Positions 26,412 through 35,745 of a DNA stretch of 46,607 nt are shown in pieces. Position 1 is the stretch's first letter, and each line of letters opens with the position of its first letter. This DNA comes from Chloroflexota bacterium (GTDB taxonomy: Bacteria > Chloroflexota > Anaerolineae > Anaerolineales > UBA11579): NCBI GenBank assembly GCA_019456165.1, contig VRUJ01000034.1, positions 1 through 46,607 of the forward strand, written 5' to 3'. Position numbers and translations under genes: made by a program. Under the pieces are notes generated by a model. That model had not been told where the DNA came from. It saw nothing but the letters and a program-made list of their open reading frames with translations, and ran no database searches.

Positions 26412-28253
26412 ATGTGTGGAATAGTTGGTTATATCGGTCCGCGGGATGCCACTCCGATAATTCTAAGTGGATTGAAGCGCTTGGAATATCGCGGTTATGA
26501 TTCTGCTGGGCTGGCTGTAATACAAAATTCGAGTATTGAAGTACGCCGTGATGCAGGCAAACTAGAACGCCTGGTGTCGCTGGTTGAAAAAGAACCGGTC
26601 CAGGGCAAGTTAGGTATCGGGCATACGCGCTGGGCAACGCACGGCGAGCCAAATGCGCGTAACGCTCACCCGCATATGGGCACGACAGGCGAAGTAGTCT
26701 TGGTGCATAATGGTATCGTTGAGAATTTCTTGGAATTACGCGATGAACTGGCTACCGAGGGGGTCGAATTTCACTCGGATACTGACACAGAAGTAATCGT
26801 ACATTTAGTAGAACGCTATCTTTCAACCGAAATTGGATTAGAAGAAGCAGCCCGTAAAGCTCTCCGGCATCTGCGCGGCCATCATGGTATTGTATTAATT
26901 TCCTCTAAGGAACCAGATAAAATCGTCGCAGCAAGAATTGGGAATGCTGGTGGGGTGGTTGTCGGTTTTGGAGAAGGGGAAATGTTTTTAGCCTCTGATC
27001 TCCCCGCGATTTTGGAACACACACGCGACGTGGTGTTCCTCGAATCTCGCCAAATGGCTGTTATCACGGAAGACGGCATGGATCTGCAAACTCTGAATGG
27101 AGAAAAGTTGGAGCATGAAATTCATACTGTTGCCTGGGATCCCGTTGCCGCGGAAAAAGGGGAGTACCGCCATTTTATGCACAAGGAGATCCATGAACAA
27201 GTACGCTCAACGACAGATACCATCGCTGGGCGGGTTGATTTTGAATCCGGTGAAGTTAGGCTGCCGCATTTGAACTTGAGTAAAGAATTTGCCCAGCAGA
27301 TAGAGAAAATTGTGGTCATTGCTTGCGGGACAGCGAGTTATGCGGCCATGGTGGGAAAAATCTTAATCGAACGCATAGTCAGGCTGCCAACAGAGGTTGA
27401 TATCGCCTCAGAGTTCCGTTACCGGGATCCTATCGTGGATGAGAATACAGTCGTCCTGGCGATCAGCCAATCTGGAGAGACGGCTGATACTCTGGCCGCT
27501 ATGGCAGCAGGGAGAGAGCGTGGTGCGAAGTTGTGGTCCATCGTCAATGCAATTGGTTCGCAAGCGATGCGCATTTCGGATGGTTATATTTCCATGCAGA
27601 CTGGCCCTGAAATCGGTGTTGCCTCGACCAAGGCTTATACCGCTCCCCTGATCGACCTCTACATGTTAGCAGTTTTGCTCGCAGACCTGCGGGGAGTAAT
27701 AGATAAAAAACAACGGCGTGAATTGGTGGCCGAACTTAGACACGTCCCGGATCTAGTTGGGCAGTGTTTGCAGCGTGAACCTGATATCCAAAAGGTTGCT
27801 GAAGTGCTTAGAGATACCTCTCATTGTTTGTATCTCGGACGGGGGATCAATATGCCCACAGCTTACGAAGGGGCATTAAAACTCAAAGAATTATCCTACA
27901 TACATGCAGAAGGTTACCCGGCTGGTGAAATGAAACACGGTCCAATTGCTTTAGTAGAGGAAGATATGCCTGTAGTAGCGATTGCTCCCAAAGATCCCTG
28001 GTATGAAAAAATGATCAGCCAAATCGAACAGACCAAAGCGCGCGGCGGCATGGTGGTCGCAGTGGCAACCGACGGAGACGAGCTAATTTCCACATTGGCA
28101 GACCTTGTGCTCTGGGTCCCGCAAGTAAATTGGATGCTTAGCCCGGCAATCACTGTGATACCTTTGCAAATTTTAGCTTACCAGATTGCTGTTATGCGCG
28201 GTCTTGACGTTGACCAGCCACGTAATCTGGCCAAATCTGTGACCGTTGAATAA
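26412..28253 (+). CDS. glmS: glutamine-fructose-6-phosphate aminotransferase
   Basis: The 613-residue enzyme makes glucosamine-6-phosphate from fructose-6-phosphate and glutamine, the first step to UDP-GlcNAc and cell wall. Cys2 (MCGIVGYIG) is the nucleophile of the N-terminal glutaminase domain. Two SIS sugar-isomerase domains follow (VVIACGTASYAAM, SQSGETADTLAAM, GVASTKAYTAPL). The C-terminal DQPRNLAKSVTVE is the family ending. ATG start after GGAGGGA. Controlled in cis by the glmS ribozyme upstream. Confidence 0.98.
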   Translation: MCGIVGYIGPRDATPIILSGLKRLEYRGYDSAGLAVIQNSSIEVRRDAGKLERLVSLVEKEPVQGKLGIGHTRWATHGEPNARNAHPHMGTTGEVVLVHNGIVENFLELRDELATEGVEFHSDTDTEVIVHLVERYLSTEIGLEEAARKALRHLRGHHGIVLISSKEPDKIVAARIGNAGGVVVGFGEGEMFLASDLPAILEHTRDVVFLESRQMAVITEDGMDLQTLNGEKLEHEIHTVAWDPVAAEKGEYRHFMHKEIHEQVRSTTDTIAGRVDFESGEVRLPHLNLSKEFAQQIEKIVVIACGTASYAAMVGKILIERIVRLPTEVDIASEFRYRDPIVDENTVVLAISQSGETADTLAAMAAGRERGAKLWSIVNAIGSQAMRISDGYISMQTGPEIGVASTKAYTAPLIDLYMLAVLLADLRGVIDKKQRRELVAELRHVPDLVGQCLQREPDIQKVAEVLRDTSHCLYLGRGINMPTAYEGALKLKELSYIHAEGYPAGEMKHGPIALVEEDMPVVAIAPKDPWYEKMISQIEQTKARGGMVVAVATDGDELISTLADLVLWVPQVNWMLSPAITVIPLQILAYQIAVMRGLDVDQPRNLAKSVTVE

Positions 28254-28436
28254 GGTGCGTTTTCAGAGTAGTAATGCATTTGGCATACATTACATATATG
28301 TTAGCATAGAATAATCGAGGAAATTTATGCTAAACTAAGTCAACAGAAAAACACGAGAGAATTTGTATCTATTCTCTGGTTGCCTCACCTATCACCGCAC
28401 TGTTTATTCGCTGAACACAATTTATAAAAAGATAGT

Positions 28437-30482
28437 ATGGCCTGGCAGCATATAGTTTTTATTCCTCTATTGGCAATTGCTGGGGTATTATGCGCTGCAC
28501 TTTCAATTTTTTCCTGGTCCCGCCGCTCAGCCCCTGGTGCAATCCCTTTCGCAATCACCATGTTTGCTGTTGCCTGGTGGACCTTGGGGTATACACTACA
28601 GTTAATCCATCCAACTTTGGAGGGTAAGTTATTTTGGGTTAGTTTTGAATTTTTTGGGGTGGTTACCACTCCAGTAGCCTGGTTAGTTTTCGCGCTGCAG
28701 TATACAGAAAAAAATGCCTGGCTTAAAGGCCGCAATATTCTTGCACTATCGATAATTCCTGCCCTGATTATCATGATGGTTATAACAAACAACACCTATG
28801 GCTTGATCTGGCCTGCTGTGGAGCTAGTAGAGAGTGGTGATTTTCCAATCTTGAGCTTCACGTATGGCCCGGGATATTGGAGTAATGTTGTTTATGCATA
28901 TTCCCTTCTCATGATAGGAGCTGTGCTTTTTATTCGTTCGTTGATCCAATCAACCAAATTGCAGCGCGGCCAAATATGGGTTCTGCTAATGGGCACAGCA
29001 GCACCCTGGCTGGCGAATATAGTGACCGTTATTAACCCGAGTTCCTTGGGTGGACTAGATCTTACTCCATTTGCATTCACCATTACCGGACTCGCATTGA
29101 GTTGGGGATTGTATGGTTTCCGTTTATTTGACATCGTACCAGTGGCGCGGCATGCTCTCATAGAAAACATGTCCGATGGAGTAATTGTGTTAGATACATC
29201 TAATCGCTTAGTGGATATTAATCCCACCACTGAACGCATTCTCAATCGTCCCGCGAGTGAAATTCTGGGCCAACCTGCTGAGGTAGTTTTTGCGGAATCA
29301 CCTGATTTGCTGGAGCGTTTTCTACATGTTGAAAAGGTGGAAACAGAAGTTGTATATGGATCTGGAGAGAGGCAGTTCACCTATAATTTACGCATATCTC
29401 CGCTCTATGACCGCCGCAGTCAAATGGTTGGTCGGTTAGTGATTTGGCGTAATATCACCGAACGCAAAATCGCTGAGATTAAGCTTCAGCGGCAGCTAAA
29501 AGAACTTACAGTGCTGCATGCGCTTGCTTCCGCGGGAGCCGAAGCAACCAGCGAGGATGACCTGATTGCGCAGGCTACAAATACTGTGGGTACAGCGCTC
29601 TTTCCCAACAATTTTGGTGTCTTACTGCTGGATGAAAAATCCAACGTATTACGTGAACATATTTCTTACCAAAGGGAGCGAGTTGAAGGGGATCTATTGG
29701 TAATCCCGCTGGGGGAGGGGGTTGCAGGGACAGTGGCTGAAACAGGAGAACCGTGGTGTATTGGCGAGGTTAGTGATACTCCGATCTATATGCGCGTTTA
29801 TGCAGACATTCATTCAGAATTGTGTGTGCCTATTAAGGTTGGACGGGAAGTTATTGGGGTGATTAATGCTGAAAGTTCTCAGGTAAATGCTTATACACAG
29901 GCAGATGAACGGCTATTATTGACTTTAGCTGGGCAATTAGCAACAGCAATTGAAAAAGTGCGCTTGTTTGAGGAAGTGCAGCATTTGGCTGTTACCGACT
30001 CGTTAACCAATATTCATAACCGCCGGCACTTCTTTGATTTGGCCGAGAAAGAATTTGAGCGCGCCAAAAGATACCACAAGAAATTGGCGGCGATCATGAT
30101 AGATTTGGATAACTTCAAGAAAATTAATGATACCTTCGGGCACGCCGTAGGCGATCATGTTCTTAGGGTTGTAGCTGATCGCTTTGGGGAAGAACTGCGT
30201 GAGGTAGATGTTTTGGGGCGTTATGGGGGTGAAGAGTTTTCCATAATTCTCCCGGAGACAGATCTTAACGGCGCCCAACAGTTGGGAGAGCGTATATGTC
30301 AAAAAATAGCAAATTCAACGATAGAAACAGATAAAGGCGCGGTATCCCTCACCCTAAGTATCGGAATTGCTTCTCTGGATGAAAATTGTATTAGTTTGGA
30401 AGCCTTGCTCAACCGTGCTGACCAGGCTTTATACACAGCTAAAGGTTCTGGGCGGAATTGCGTCGGTGTTTGGAAGATATGA
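28437..30482 (+). CDS. membrane diguanylate cyclase (7TM-PAS-GAF-GGDEF)
   Basis: The 681-residue signalling protein synthesises c-di-GMP. Residues 1 to about 225 form seven hydrophobic helices of the histidine-kinase N-terminal 7TM type. A PAS domain follows (about 235-345, GVIVLDTSNRLVDINPTTER), then a GAF domain (about 360-505). The C-terminal GGDEF domain has the active-site motif GGEEF (597-601) and an inhibitory I-site RxxD (REVD, 588-591) at the canonical five-residue spacing, so product inhibition is expected. Ligand unknown. A divergent sensor input in the membrane is inferred. Confidence 0.93.
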   Translation: MAWQHIVFIPLLAIAGVLCAALSIFSWSRRSAPGAIPFAITMFAVAWWTLGYTLQLIHPTLEGKLFWVSFEFFGVVTTPVAWLVFALQYTEKNAWLKGRNILALSIIPALIIMMVITNNTYGLIWPAVELVESGDFPILSFTYGPGYWSNVVYAYSLLMIGAVLFIRSLIQSTKLQRGQIWVLLMGTAAPWLANIVTVINPSSLGGLDLTPFAFTITGLALSWGLYGFRLFDIVPVARHALIENMSDGVIVLDTSNRLVDINPTTERILNRPASEILGQPAEVVFAESPDLLERFLHVEKVETEVVYGSGERQFTYNLRISPLYDRRSQMVGRLVIWRNITERKIAEIKLQRQLKELTVLHALASAGAEATSEDDLIAQATNTVGTALFPNNFGVLLLDEKSNVLREHISYQRERVEGDLLVIPLGEGVAGTVAETGEPWCIGEVSDTPIYMRVYADIHSELCVPIKVGREVIGVINAESSQVNAYTQADERLLLTLAGQLATAIEKVRLFEEVQHLAVTDSLTNIHNRRHFFDLAEKEFERAKRYHKKLAAIMIDLDNFKKINDTFGHAVGDHVLRVVADRFGEELREVDVLGRYGGEEFSIILPETDLNGAQQLGERICQKIANSTIETDKGAVSLTLSIGIASLDENCISLEALLNRADQALYTAKGSGRNCVGVWKI

Positions 30483-30549
30483 TTTGCCTCCTCCCCCAAA
30501 AAAAATATAATAAATGACACTCCGAGTACTGTGAAGCATCCCTAAATAC

Positions 30550-30592
30550 CTCTCTAGCCACTCTAAATTGCAGGTATAATATTTCCAGCCGA
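30550..30592 (+). promoter_or_regulatory. promoter A of the PD40 gene set
   Basis: Perfect TATAAT at 30575-30580 in the block TTGCAGGTATAATATTTCC, followed by AGCCG. The same block recurs upstream of the two following genes. No canonical -35 is present; TCTAGCCA at the expected distance is shared with promoter C. Confidence 0.7.
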
Positions 30593-30632
30593 ACACCACA
30601 ACACTCATGCCGCTATGTTATGGAGGGCATAT

Positions 30633-31496
30633 ATGATAAGAAAGAAAATTCCAGTCTTATACTTATTTGTGGGATTAATTATCACATCTTGTTCCTCGCT
30701 CGGTGGCGTTGGCGGTGTGATCGCATTTGTATCTGATCGGGACGGCAACGATGATATCTACGTGATAAACGTGGATGGCAGTGGACAGAGGAAAATTATG
30801 GAGCATGCGGCTTCAAATTTATATCCAGCCTGGTCGCCTGATGGGGAACTGATCGCTTTTGTATCTGATCGAGATGGCAACGATGAAATCTACGTGATGG
30901 ACATGGGTGTAGGGGATATGGAGAACCTGACTGGCAATCCTGCTGGTGATGCTGCTCCTGCTTGGTCACCTGATGGAGGGCAAATCGCTTTTGCATCCGA
31001 TCGGGATGGCAATTATGATATCTACATAATGAACGCGGATGGTAGTAATGTGAGGGCATTGACTGGCAACTCGGCCCATGACTGGGGCCCAGCCTGGTCT
31101 CCAGATGGGGAGCAGATCACTTTTTTTACCAACCGCGATGGCAACTATGAAATATACGTTATTAATTCAGATGGTAGTGAACTAAGAAATTTGACAGACA
31201 ATCGGGCTACTGATTTTTACCCTGCTTGGTCGCCGGATGGGGAGCAGATCGCATTTGTATCCTATCACGAAGGTAACTGGGATATCTACGTAATGAACGC
31301 GGATGGGAGTGATGTGCGAAGACTGACTGAGCACTCAGCTAGTGATAGCCAACCGTCTTGGTCACCTGATGGGGAGCAGATCGTTTTTGTTTCCAATCGC
31401 GAGCTTTACTTTGAACTTTATGTAATTAACTCGGATGGCGTGAGAAGGCTAACCGACAACCAGAATGACGTCAAGGACCCAGCCTGGCAGCCCTAA
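30633..31496 (+). CDS. PD40/TolB-type beta-propeller lipoprotein
   Basis: The protein has a lipoprotein signal ending LIITSC (Cys20 from the ATG at 30633) and then about six PD40 repeats of the pattern IAFVSDRDGNxDIYVMNADGS...AWSPDGE. Each repeat is about 42 residues, giving a six-bladed TolB-like propeller. The start at 30633 is chosen because GGAGGG lies 5 bases before it; an in-frame ATG at 30615 has none. It is the first of three tandem paralogues. Binding partner unknown. Confidence 0.88.
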   Translation: MIRKKIPVLYLFVGLIITSCSSLGGVGGVIAFVSDRDGNDDIYVINVDGSGQRKIMEHAASNLYPAWSPDGELIAFVSDRDGNDEIYVMDMGVGDMENLTGNPAGDAAPAWSPDGGQIAFASDRDGNYDIYIMNADGSNVRALTGNSAHDWGPAWSPDGEQITFFTNRDGNYEIYVINSDGSELRNLTDNRATDFYPAWSPDGEQIAFVSYHEGNWDIYVMNADGSDVRRLTEHSASDSQPSWSPDGEQIVFVSNRELYFELYVINSDGVRRLTDNQNDVKDPAWQP

Positions 31497-31784
31497 AGTC
31501 AATGATAGTTGATTAGTAATATCTTTTAACCTTCTGCCCAAATATCTTATTCTGAGCGCACCAATGAATCCCTCTCGTGGTATTTCTATTAGCGTTGTTT
31601 TGTAAGCTAATAGCAGCAGTTAAAACTGTAGCAACCAGATTTCATTATCTCACCTGACTGGGACTCAGTCTGCCGCAGGCCAGACTTCCCAGCTGTAGCT
31701 GCGACTTTAGTCGCCAGCAACCCCAGGCTCCAATCGAACAGGATTTTCTCATTCCAAATGCAGCGAGGAAGCCCTGATCTCACT

Positions 31785-31824
31785 TCTTCCCACCCCTGAT
31801 TGCATGTATAATAATTCAAGCCGG
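31785..31824 (+). promoter_or_regulatory. promoter B of the PD40 gene set
   Basis: TATAAT at 31807-31812 within TTGCATGTATAATAATTC, then AAGCCGG. This is a slightly diverged copy of promoter A. Confidence 0.65.
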
Positions 31825-31865
31825 ACTTTCTAACCAATCCAATAAAAGTGAAAGGGAGGGCTATC

Positions 31866-33032
31866 TTGAAGAATAAATTTTTTCTAAGTTTATACATGCT
31901 TTTGGTATTTATTATCGCATCTTGTTCCTCACAGCAAGAGGATGGCTATACATCTCAGGCTACCTCTAATCCCTCACTTTCGCCCAGCTCTACGCTCACG
32001 GCGATGGGATTACCCACGCATACACCCACATCCACAAGATATCCCACGCTGACTCCAAGCCCAACTCGGACTCCTAGCCCGACACCAACCCAATTTTCAG
32101 GCGGAAGTGAATTGATTGCATTTGTCTCTATTCGCGATTCGAGAAGGGGGATCTATCTGATGAACTTGGATGGGAGGCTTCGGAGGCCTCTGACTAGCGA
32201 CCTAAGTGATGACTTTTACCCTGCCTGGTCACCAGATGGTGAACAGATCGCATATGTATCCTGGCGAGATGGTAACGCGGAAATCTATGTGATGAATGCG
32301 GATGGCAGTGATCTAAGGAATTTGACTGACAACTCAGGGGATGATTACGAGCCAGCTTGGTCACCAGATGGGGAGCAGATAGCGTTTAGATCCCAGCGCG
32401 ATGGAAATGGGGAAATATACGTGATAAACGCGGATGGAACTGATGCCAGAAGACTGACTAACAATTCTGGTACTGACAAGGTACCAGTATGGTCGCCGGA
32501 TGGGATGCAGATCGTTTTTGGTTCCAATCGCGATGGCAACTATGATATCTACGTGGTGAACGCGGATGGCAGTAATTTGATCAGACTGACATACAGCCTG
32601 GCAAGAGACATAGAACCAGCCTGGTCTCCGGATGGTGAGAGGATCGTTTTTGTTTCCGGTCGGGATACTCTCTATATGGATATCTACGTGGTAAACGCGG
32701 ATGGCAGTAATTTGACCAGACTGACGGACGACCTGGCATGGGACGGAGACCCAGCCTGGTCTCCGGATGGGGAACAGATCGCTTTTGCTTTCCGCCTTGA
32801 TGACAACACTGAGATCTACGTAATGAATGCGGATGGGAGTGGACAGCGGAATATTTCTAACAATCCGGATAGTGACTGGTATCCAGTCTGGTCTCCAGAT
32901 GGGCAGCAGATCGCGTTTATTTCACATCGCGATGGCAACTATGAAATCTACGTGATGAACGCAGATGGAGGTGAACAGAGGAATTTAACTAACAGCCCGG
33001 AGACTGACGACCACCCAGTTTGGCAGCCGTAA
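31866..33032 (+). CDS. PD40/TolB-type beta-propeller lipoprotein with TP linker
   Basis: Lipoprotein signal with Cys20 (LLVFIIASC), a Thr/Pro/Ser linker (TPTSTRYPTLTPSPTRTPSP), then about seven PD40 repeats ending in VWQP. The start is probably TTG at 31866, because GGAGGG lies exactly 5 bases upstream, the same arrangement as in the paralogue at 30633. A GTG at 31848 would put that site inside the gene. Repeats resemble those of the upstream protein closely, so duplication is recent relative to the family. Confidence 0.87.
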   Translation: MKNKFFLSLYMLLVFIIASCSSQQEDGYTSQATSNPSLSPSSTLTAMGLPTHTPTSTRYPTLTPSPTRTPSPTPTQFSGGSELIAFVSIRDSRRGIYLMNLDGRLRRPLTSDLSDDFYPAWSPDGEQIAYVSWRDGNAEIYVMNADGSDLRNLTDNSGDDYEPAWSPDGEQIAFRSQRDGNGEIYVINADGTDARRLTNNSGTDKVPVWSPDGMQIVFGSNRDGNYDIYVVNADGSNLIRLTYSLARDIEPAWSPDGERIVFVSGRDTLYMDIYVVNADGSNLTRLTDDLAWDGDPAWSPDGEQIAFAFRLDDNTEIYVMNADGSGQRNISNNPDSDWYPVWSPDGQQIAFISHRDGNYEIYVMNADGGEQRNLTNSPETDDHPVWQP

Positions 33033-33099
33033 AATTTGTGAAATGTGAATAGTATGACCTTTCCAACGTACACCTAAGACGGTATTATCGCTCTATAGT

Positions 33100-33142
33100 A
33101 CATCTATCCAGCCTGGATTGCGGGTATAATATTTCCAGCCGG
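33100..33142 (+). promoter_or_regulatory. promoter C of the PD40 gene set
   Basis: TATAAT at 33125-33130 in GGATTGCGGGTATAATATTT, followed by CCAGCCGGG. Almost identical to promoter A over about 35 bp. Confidence 0.7.
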
Positions 33143-33243
33143 GCCATGCAGATCGGCAGGTGGGACCCAACAGGTAAATGCCGAGGGTTGCTGCTTGCCC
33201 AACTGTGAAAAGGGTATAACATACTGAATTTGAAGGTGGACAT

Positions 33244-33973
33244 ATGCGAAATAGAATGTTGCTAGTTTTGGGATGTTTAGGGATTAGTTTACTTGTTGCC
33301 TGTATGCTTATTATTAGCGGGTGGTTTGTTAATCAGGGGATGTCTGGTGAAGGCCCCTTGGCCATGTTGGCTACGGCGACCAAAACCCCAAGACCTACCC
33401 GTACACCAGAACCAACTTATACATTAACATCAACGCCCACAACCACCAACACTTCTACTCCTACACACACCCACAGCAACCCCAACATTTACTCCCACCC
33501 CGACTCCTACAAGCATATCAACCGAAATCTGCACACTCGAAGGACCGATCGCACGCGTCAACCAGGATCAGATCCAGATCTATGTGCGCAGCGGCCCTGG
33601 TACTGATTATCCTGTAATTGGAGTGCTTCTCTCAGGCCAGGAAGTACCTGTCCTGGGGAAATCCTCTGCTGGTGGTTTGTGGATCCAGATTACCTACGCG
33701 GGTGTAGAAGGGTGTGTAGCCTGGATTTATGCACCTTTGGTTACAATAACACGGGCTGATGAACTACCTATTATTGAATTTCCAACTCTACCTTCGCCGT
33801 CGGTAACATCCACGATAACTCCACCCCAACTTGGCGAAGCTGGTGGCCAGATTGCTTTCGGGTCCGATCGAAACAGCAGTTGGGAAATCTACGTGATGAA
33901 CGCGGACGGTAGTGAAGTGAGGCGACTTACAGATACCCCAGCTCGAGAAAATGCTCCAGCCTGGCAGCCATAA
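33244..33973 (+). pseudogene. frameshifted TM-linker-SH3b-PD40 protein
   Basis: The first frame (33244-33606) encodes an N-terminal hydrophobic anchor and a Thr-Pro linker. A second frame from about 33475 to 33973 continues the linker (TFTPTPTPTS), then an SH3b domain (IYVRSGPGTDYPVIGVLLSG) and one PD40 repeat (IAFGSDRNSSWEIYVMNADG). The two frames are joined if the (AC)4 tract at about 33462 had one more AC: the linker then reads T-H-T-P-T-A-T-P. So the gene is interrupted by a dinucleotide slip, either a phase-variable site, a mutation or a sequencing error. Third member of the tandem set with the same promoter. Confidence 0.8.
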
Positions 33974-34121
33974 AAACTATGAATTGATATTAGTAATGTC
34001 TTTAATACTTACACCTACGATGGAGACTACAACATGGCTTGCCGCGTTTGATCTGATCACAGTTTAATTTTCTCCCCCTTTTTCTAATAGATTACTTACA
34101 TTTTCCACCCATCCAATCACG

Positions 34122-34127
34122 TATAAT
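34122..34127 (+). promoter_or_regulatory. -10 element of nfuA
   Basis: Perfect TATAAT. No good -35 is seen. The REP-like palindromes at 34152-34274 lie in the resulting 5' leader, between this element and the nfuA start. Confidence 0.4.
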
Positions 34128-34151
34128 AGCCCGTGATTAGTACTATTTATT

Positions 34152-34274
34152 CTTGCTGAATACCCCGTAGCTTGCTACGAGGGTTCCATGTTTTTCCAAA
34201 ATCCGTACCCGTGGGGGCTAAACTCCGTAATACCCCGTTGCTTGCAGCGGGGATAGGAGTTTAGAGGATTTTGG
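34152..34274. repeat. nested palindromic REP/REPIN-like element
   Basis: A first hairpin (CCCCGTAGC/GCTACG, around 34162-34183) is followed by a nested palindrome: CCAAAATCC (34196-34204) with GGATTTTGG (34266-34274), CTAAACTCC (34218-34226) with GGAGTTTAG (34256-34264), and CCCCG/CGGGG inside. The three nested arm pairs span 79 bp. A copy of its right half occurs at 39342-39393. It looks like a REPIN or a MITE; the family name is inference. Confidence 0.75.
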
Positions 34275-34300
34275 TAGTTTATTACAAAAGGCAAAACTAG

Positions 34301-34960
34301 ATGACAGAATCTATACAATTCAAAGATATTTTAGAAATCAGCGCATCCGCCAGGGATAAAATAGTGGAATTGATGCAAGGCCGCGATGGGGGAGACCTGG
34401 TGGTGCGCGTGTTGGTTACCGGACGTCTGCCAGGGGGTGGCTACCAGACGGAATTCCAATTTGTCGGCAGGGACGAGCGCCAAGATACAGATGCGGTGCA
34501 AGACGCCGGAGGCTTCCTTTTGTATTTCGATCCCAGCTGTGCGGCCAGCTTGCGCGGCGCCAAGGTGAATTATGACGCCTCTAAATATAACGCAGGTTTC
34601 AATATCGATTATCCACAAACCCCGACCGTACTTCCACCCGGTGTAGAACAACGCAGAGACTGGACTGAACTGACCGCCATTGCAGTGCAGAAAGTGGTTG
34701 ATGAGCACATCAACCCAGGCGTATCTGTACACGATGGCTGGGTGCTGCTCCTGGACGTGAAGGATGAGGCCGCATACATAGAAATGGGCGGCGGCTGCCA
34801 GGGTTGCGGCATGGCTTTCGTAACTCTAAAACAGGGCATCGAGCAGATGATCATGCAAAACGTGCCGCAAATTAAGCAGGTGATCGATATTACCGAACAC
34901 GCCGATGGCACCAACCCGTATTACAGTCCTGCGGCCGGGGGTGACTCGCCGTTTGGGTAA
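34301..34960 (+). CDS. nfuA: Fe-S cluster carrier NfuA-like (A-type domain plus NifU C-terminal domain)
   Basis: The 219-residue protein joins a HesB/IscA-like N-terminal domain (residues 5-110) to an Nfu domain (about 123-205) with the cluster-binding CxxC: C166 and C169 in GGGCQGCGMAF. As in NfuA, the N-terminal domain lacks the A-type three-cysteine set and serves to bind clients, while the Nfu domain carries a 4Fe-4S cluster. Stand-alone, after the REP-like palindrome. ATG at 34301. Confidence 0.88.
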   Translation: MTESIQFKDILEISASARDKIVELMQGRDGGDLVVRVLVTGRLPGGGYQTEFQFVGRDERQDTDAVQDAGGFLLYFDPSCAASLRGAKVNYDASKYNAGFNIDYPQTPTVLPPGVEQRRDWTELTAIAVQKVVDEHINPGVSVHDGWVLLLDVKDEAAYIEMGGGCQGCGMAFVTLKQGIEQMIMQNVPQIKQVIDITEHADGTNPYYSPAAGGDSPFG

Positions 34961-35074
34961 ACTGGTTGCATTCTACGCTTTTCTAAATTAACCGCGGATA
35001 CACGTAGATGACCGCGGATTTATATAATATCGCTTGACTAGGATAAACAATCGCCTTCCTATCACAACATCACA

Positions 35075-35194
35075 TGTCACTCTGAGCGCAGCGAAGAGTC
35101 TCGCGAAAAGGTGTTTCGTTGCGACAAAGAAAATGATGGAGAATACGCGTACATTTCGAGATTCTTCACCCCATGCGGGGGCTCAGAATGACAT
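35075..35194. repeat. REP/MITE-like element with terminal inverted repeats
   Basis: Starts ATGTCACTCTGAGC and ends GCTCAGAATGACAT (inverted termini). The interior includes GCAGCGAAGAGTCTC and GAGATTCTTC, which can fold back on each other. The first 28 bases match 257-284 in reverse orientation. No transposase nearby. Confidence 0.7.
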
Positions 35195-35247
35195 GATAAA
35201 TTCTGAAAATTGTTTATTTATTTTTTTCTATAGACTAACATAATCGC

Positions 35248-35276
35248 TTGACCACGCTAAGTAAATTTGTCATAAT
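35248..35276 (+). promoter_or_regulatory. promoter of the small membrane protein gene
   Basis: TTGACC (35248-35253), 17-bp spacer, CATAAT (35271-35276), 35 bases before the ATG at 35311. Confidence 0.6.
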
Positions 35277-35310
35277 GGGGGCATATTCGCAATATTGAGG
35301 ATAATTATTT

Positions 35311-35703
35311 ATGAGTGATGGCAAGAAATCTTGTTTAGGATTTATATTTCTAATCGGGGCTTTGGTGATAGCGGTATCGGCCGTATTAGTAGGGGGAATC
35401 GGCGAGGCGATCAAATATCTAGGCGGGAATACATTCGGGATTAGCTTAAAGAGCGGGTTGATCATTGGCGTTGGAGCGCTTGTTTTCTTCTTCGTGCTGG
35501 CTGTATATATGTTCATAACCATTCGGAATTATGCCTGGTTCCCAGCTATCGCGGCTGGGGTTTATACTGTCCTCCCAGATCTGATCATCGGCCCGGAGGA
35601 TGACATCGTTGTGTTGTTATTGGGCGGGCTTATTTCGGGATTGCTTGCCTGGCGGCAAAGTCAGGGAGCTGGGGTGGAAAAGTTGGACGCGGGGGAGGAA
35701 TAG
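35311..35703 (+). CDS. small multi-pass membrane protein, unknown function
   Basis: The 130-residue protein has about four hydrophobic segments: FLIGALVIAVSAVLVG, LIIGVGALVFFFVLAVYMFI, FPAIAAGVYTVLPDLII and IVVLLLGGLISGLLA. The last two are short. The C-terminal tail is acidic and cytosolic-looking. No family is recognised. It has its own promoter and GAGGATAA upstream. It converges with sigA across 42 bp. Confidence 0.7.
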   Translation: MSDGKKSCLGFIFLIGALVIAVSAVLVGGIGEAIKYLGGNTFGISLKSGLIIGVGALVFFFVLAVYMFITIRNYAWFPAIAAGVYTVLPDLIIGPEDDIVVLLLGGLISGLLAWRQSQGAGVEKLDAGEE

Positions 35704-35745
35704 ATTACAGCAGTCACCAGTAAATATTTCTATAGTGGAAAGCTT

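Noticed and set aside
30615..30632. Earlier in-frame ATG of the first PD40 gene
   Set aside because: GGAGGG lies after it and 5 bases before the ATG at 30633; the shorter start also gives a proper lipoprotein signal.
30720..33030. Regular DNA repeats of about 126 bp that might suggest CRISPR or minisatellites
   Set aside because: They are coding PD40 repeats; spacing is a whole number of codons and the repeats are diverged, without short constant units.
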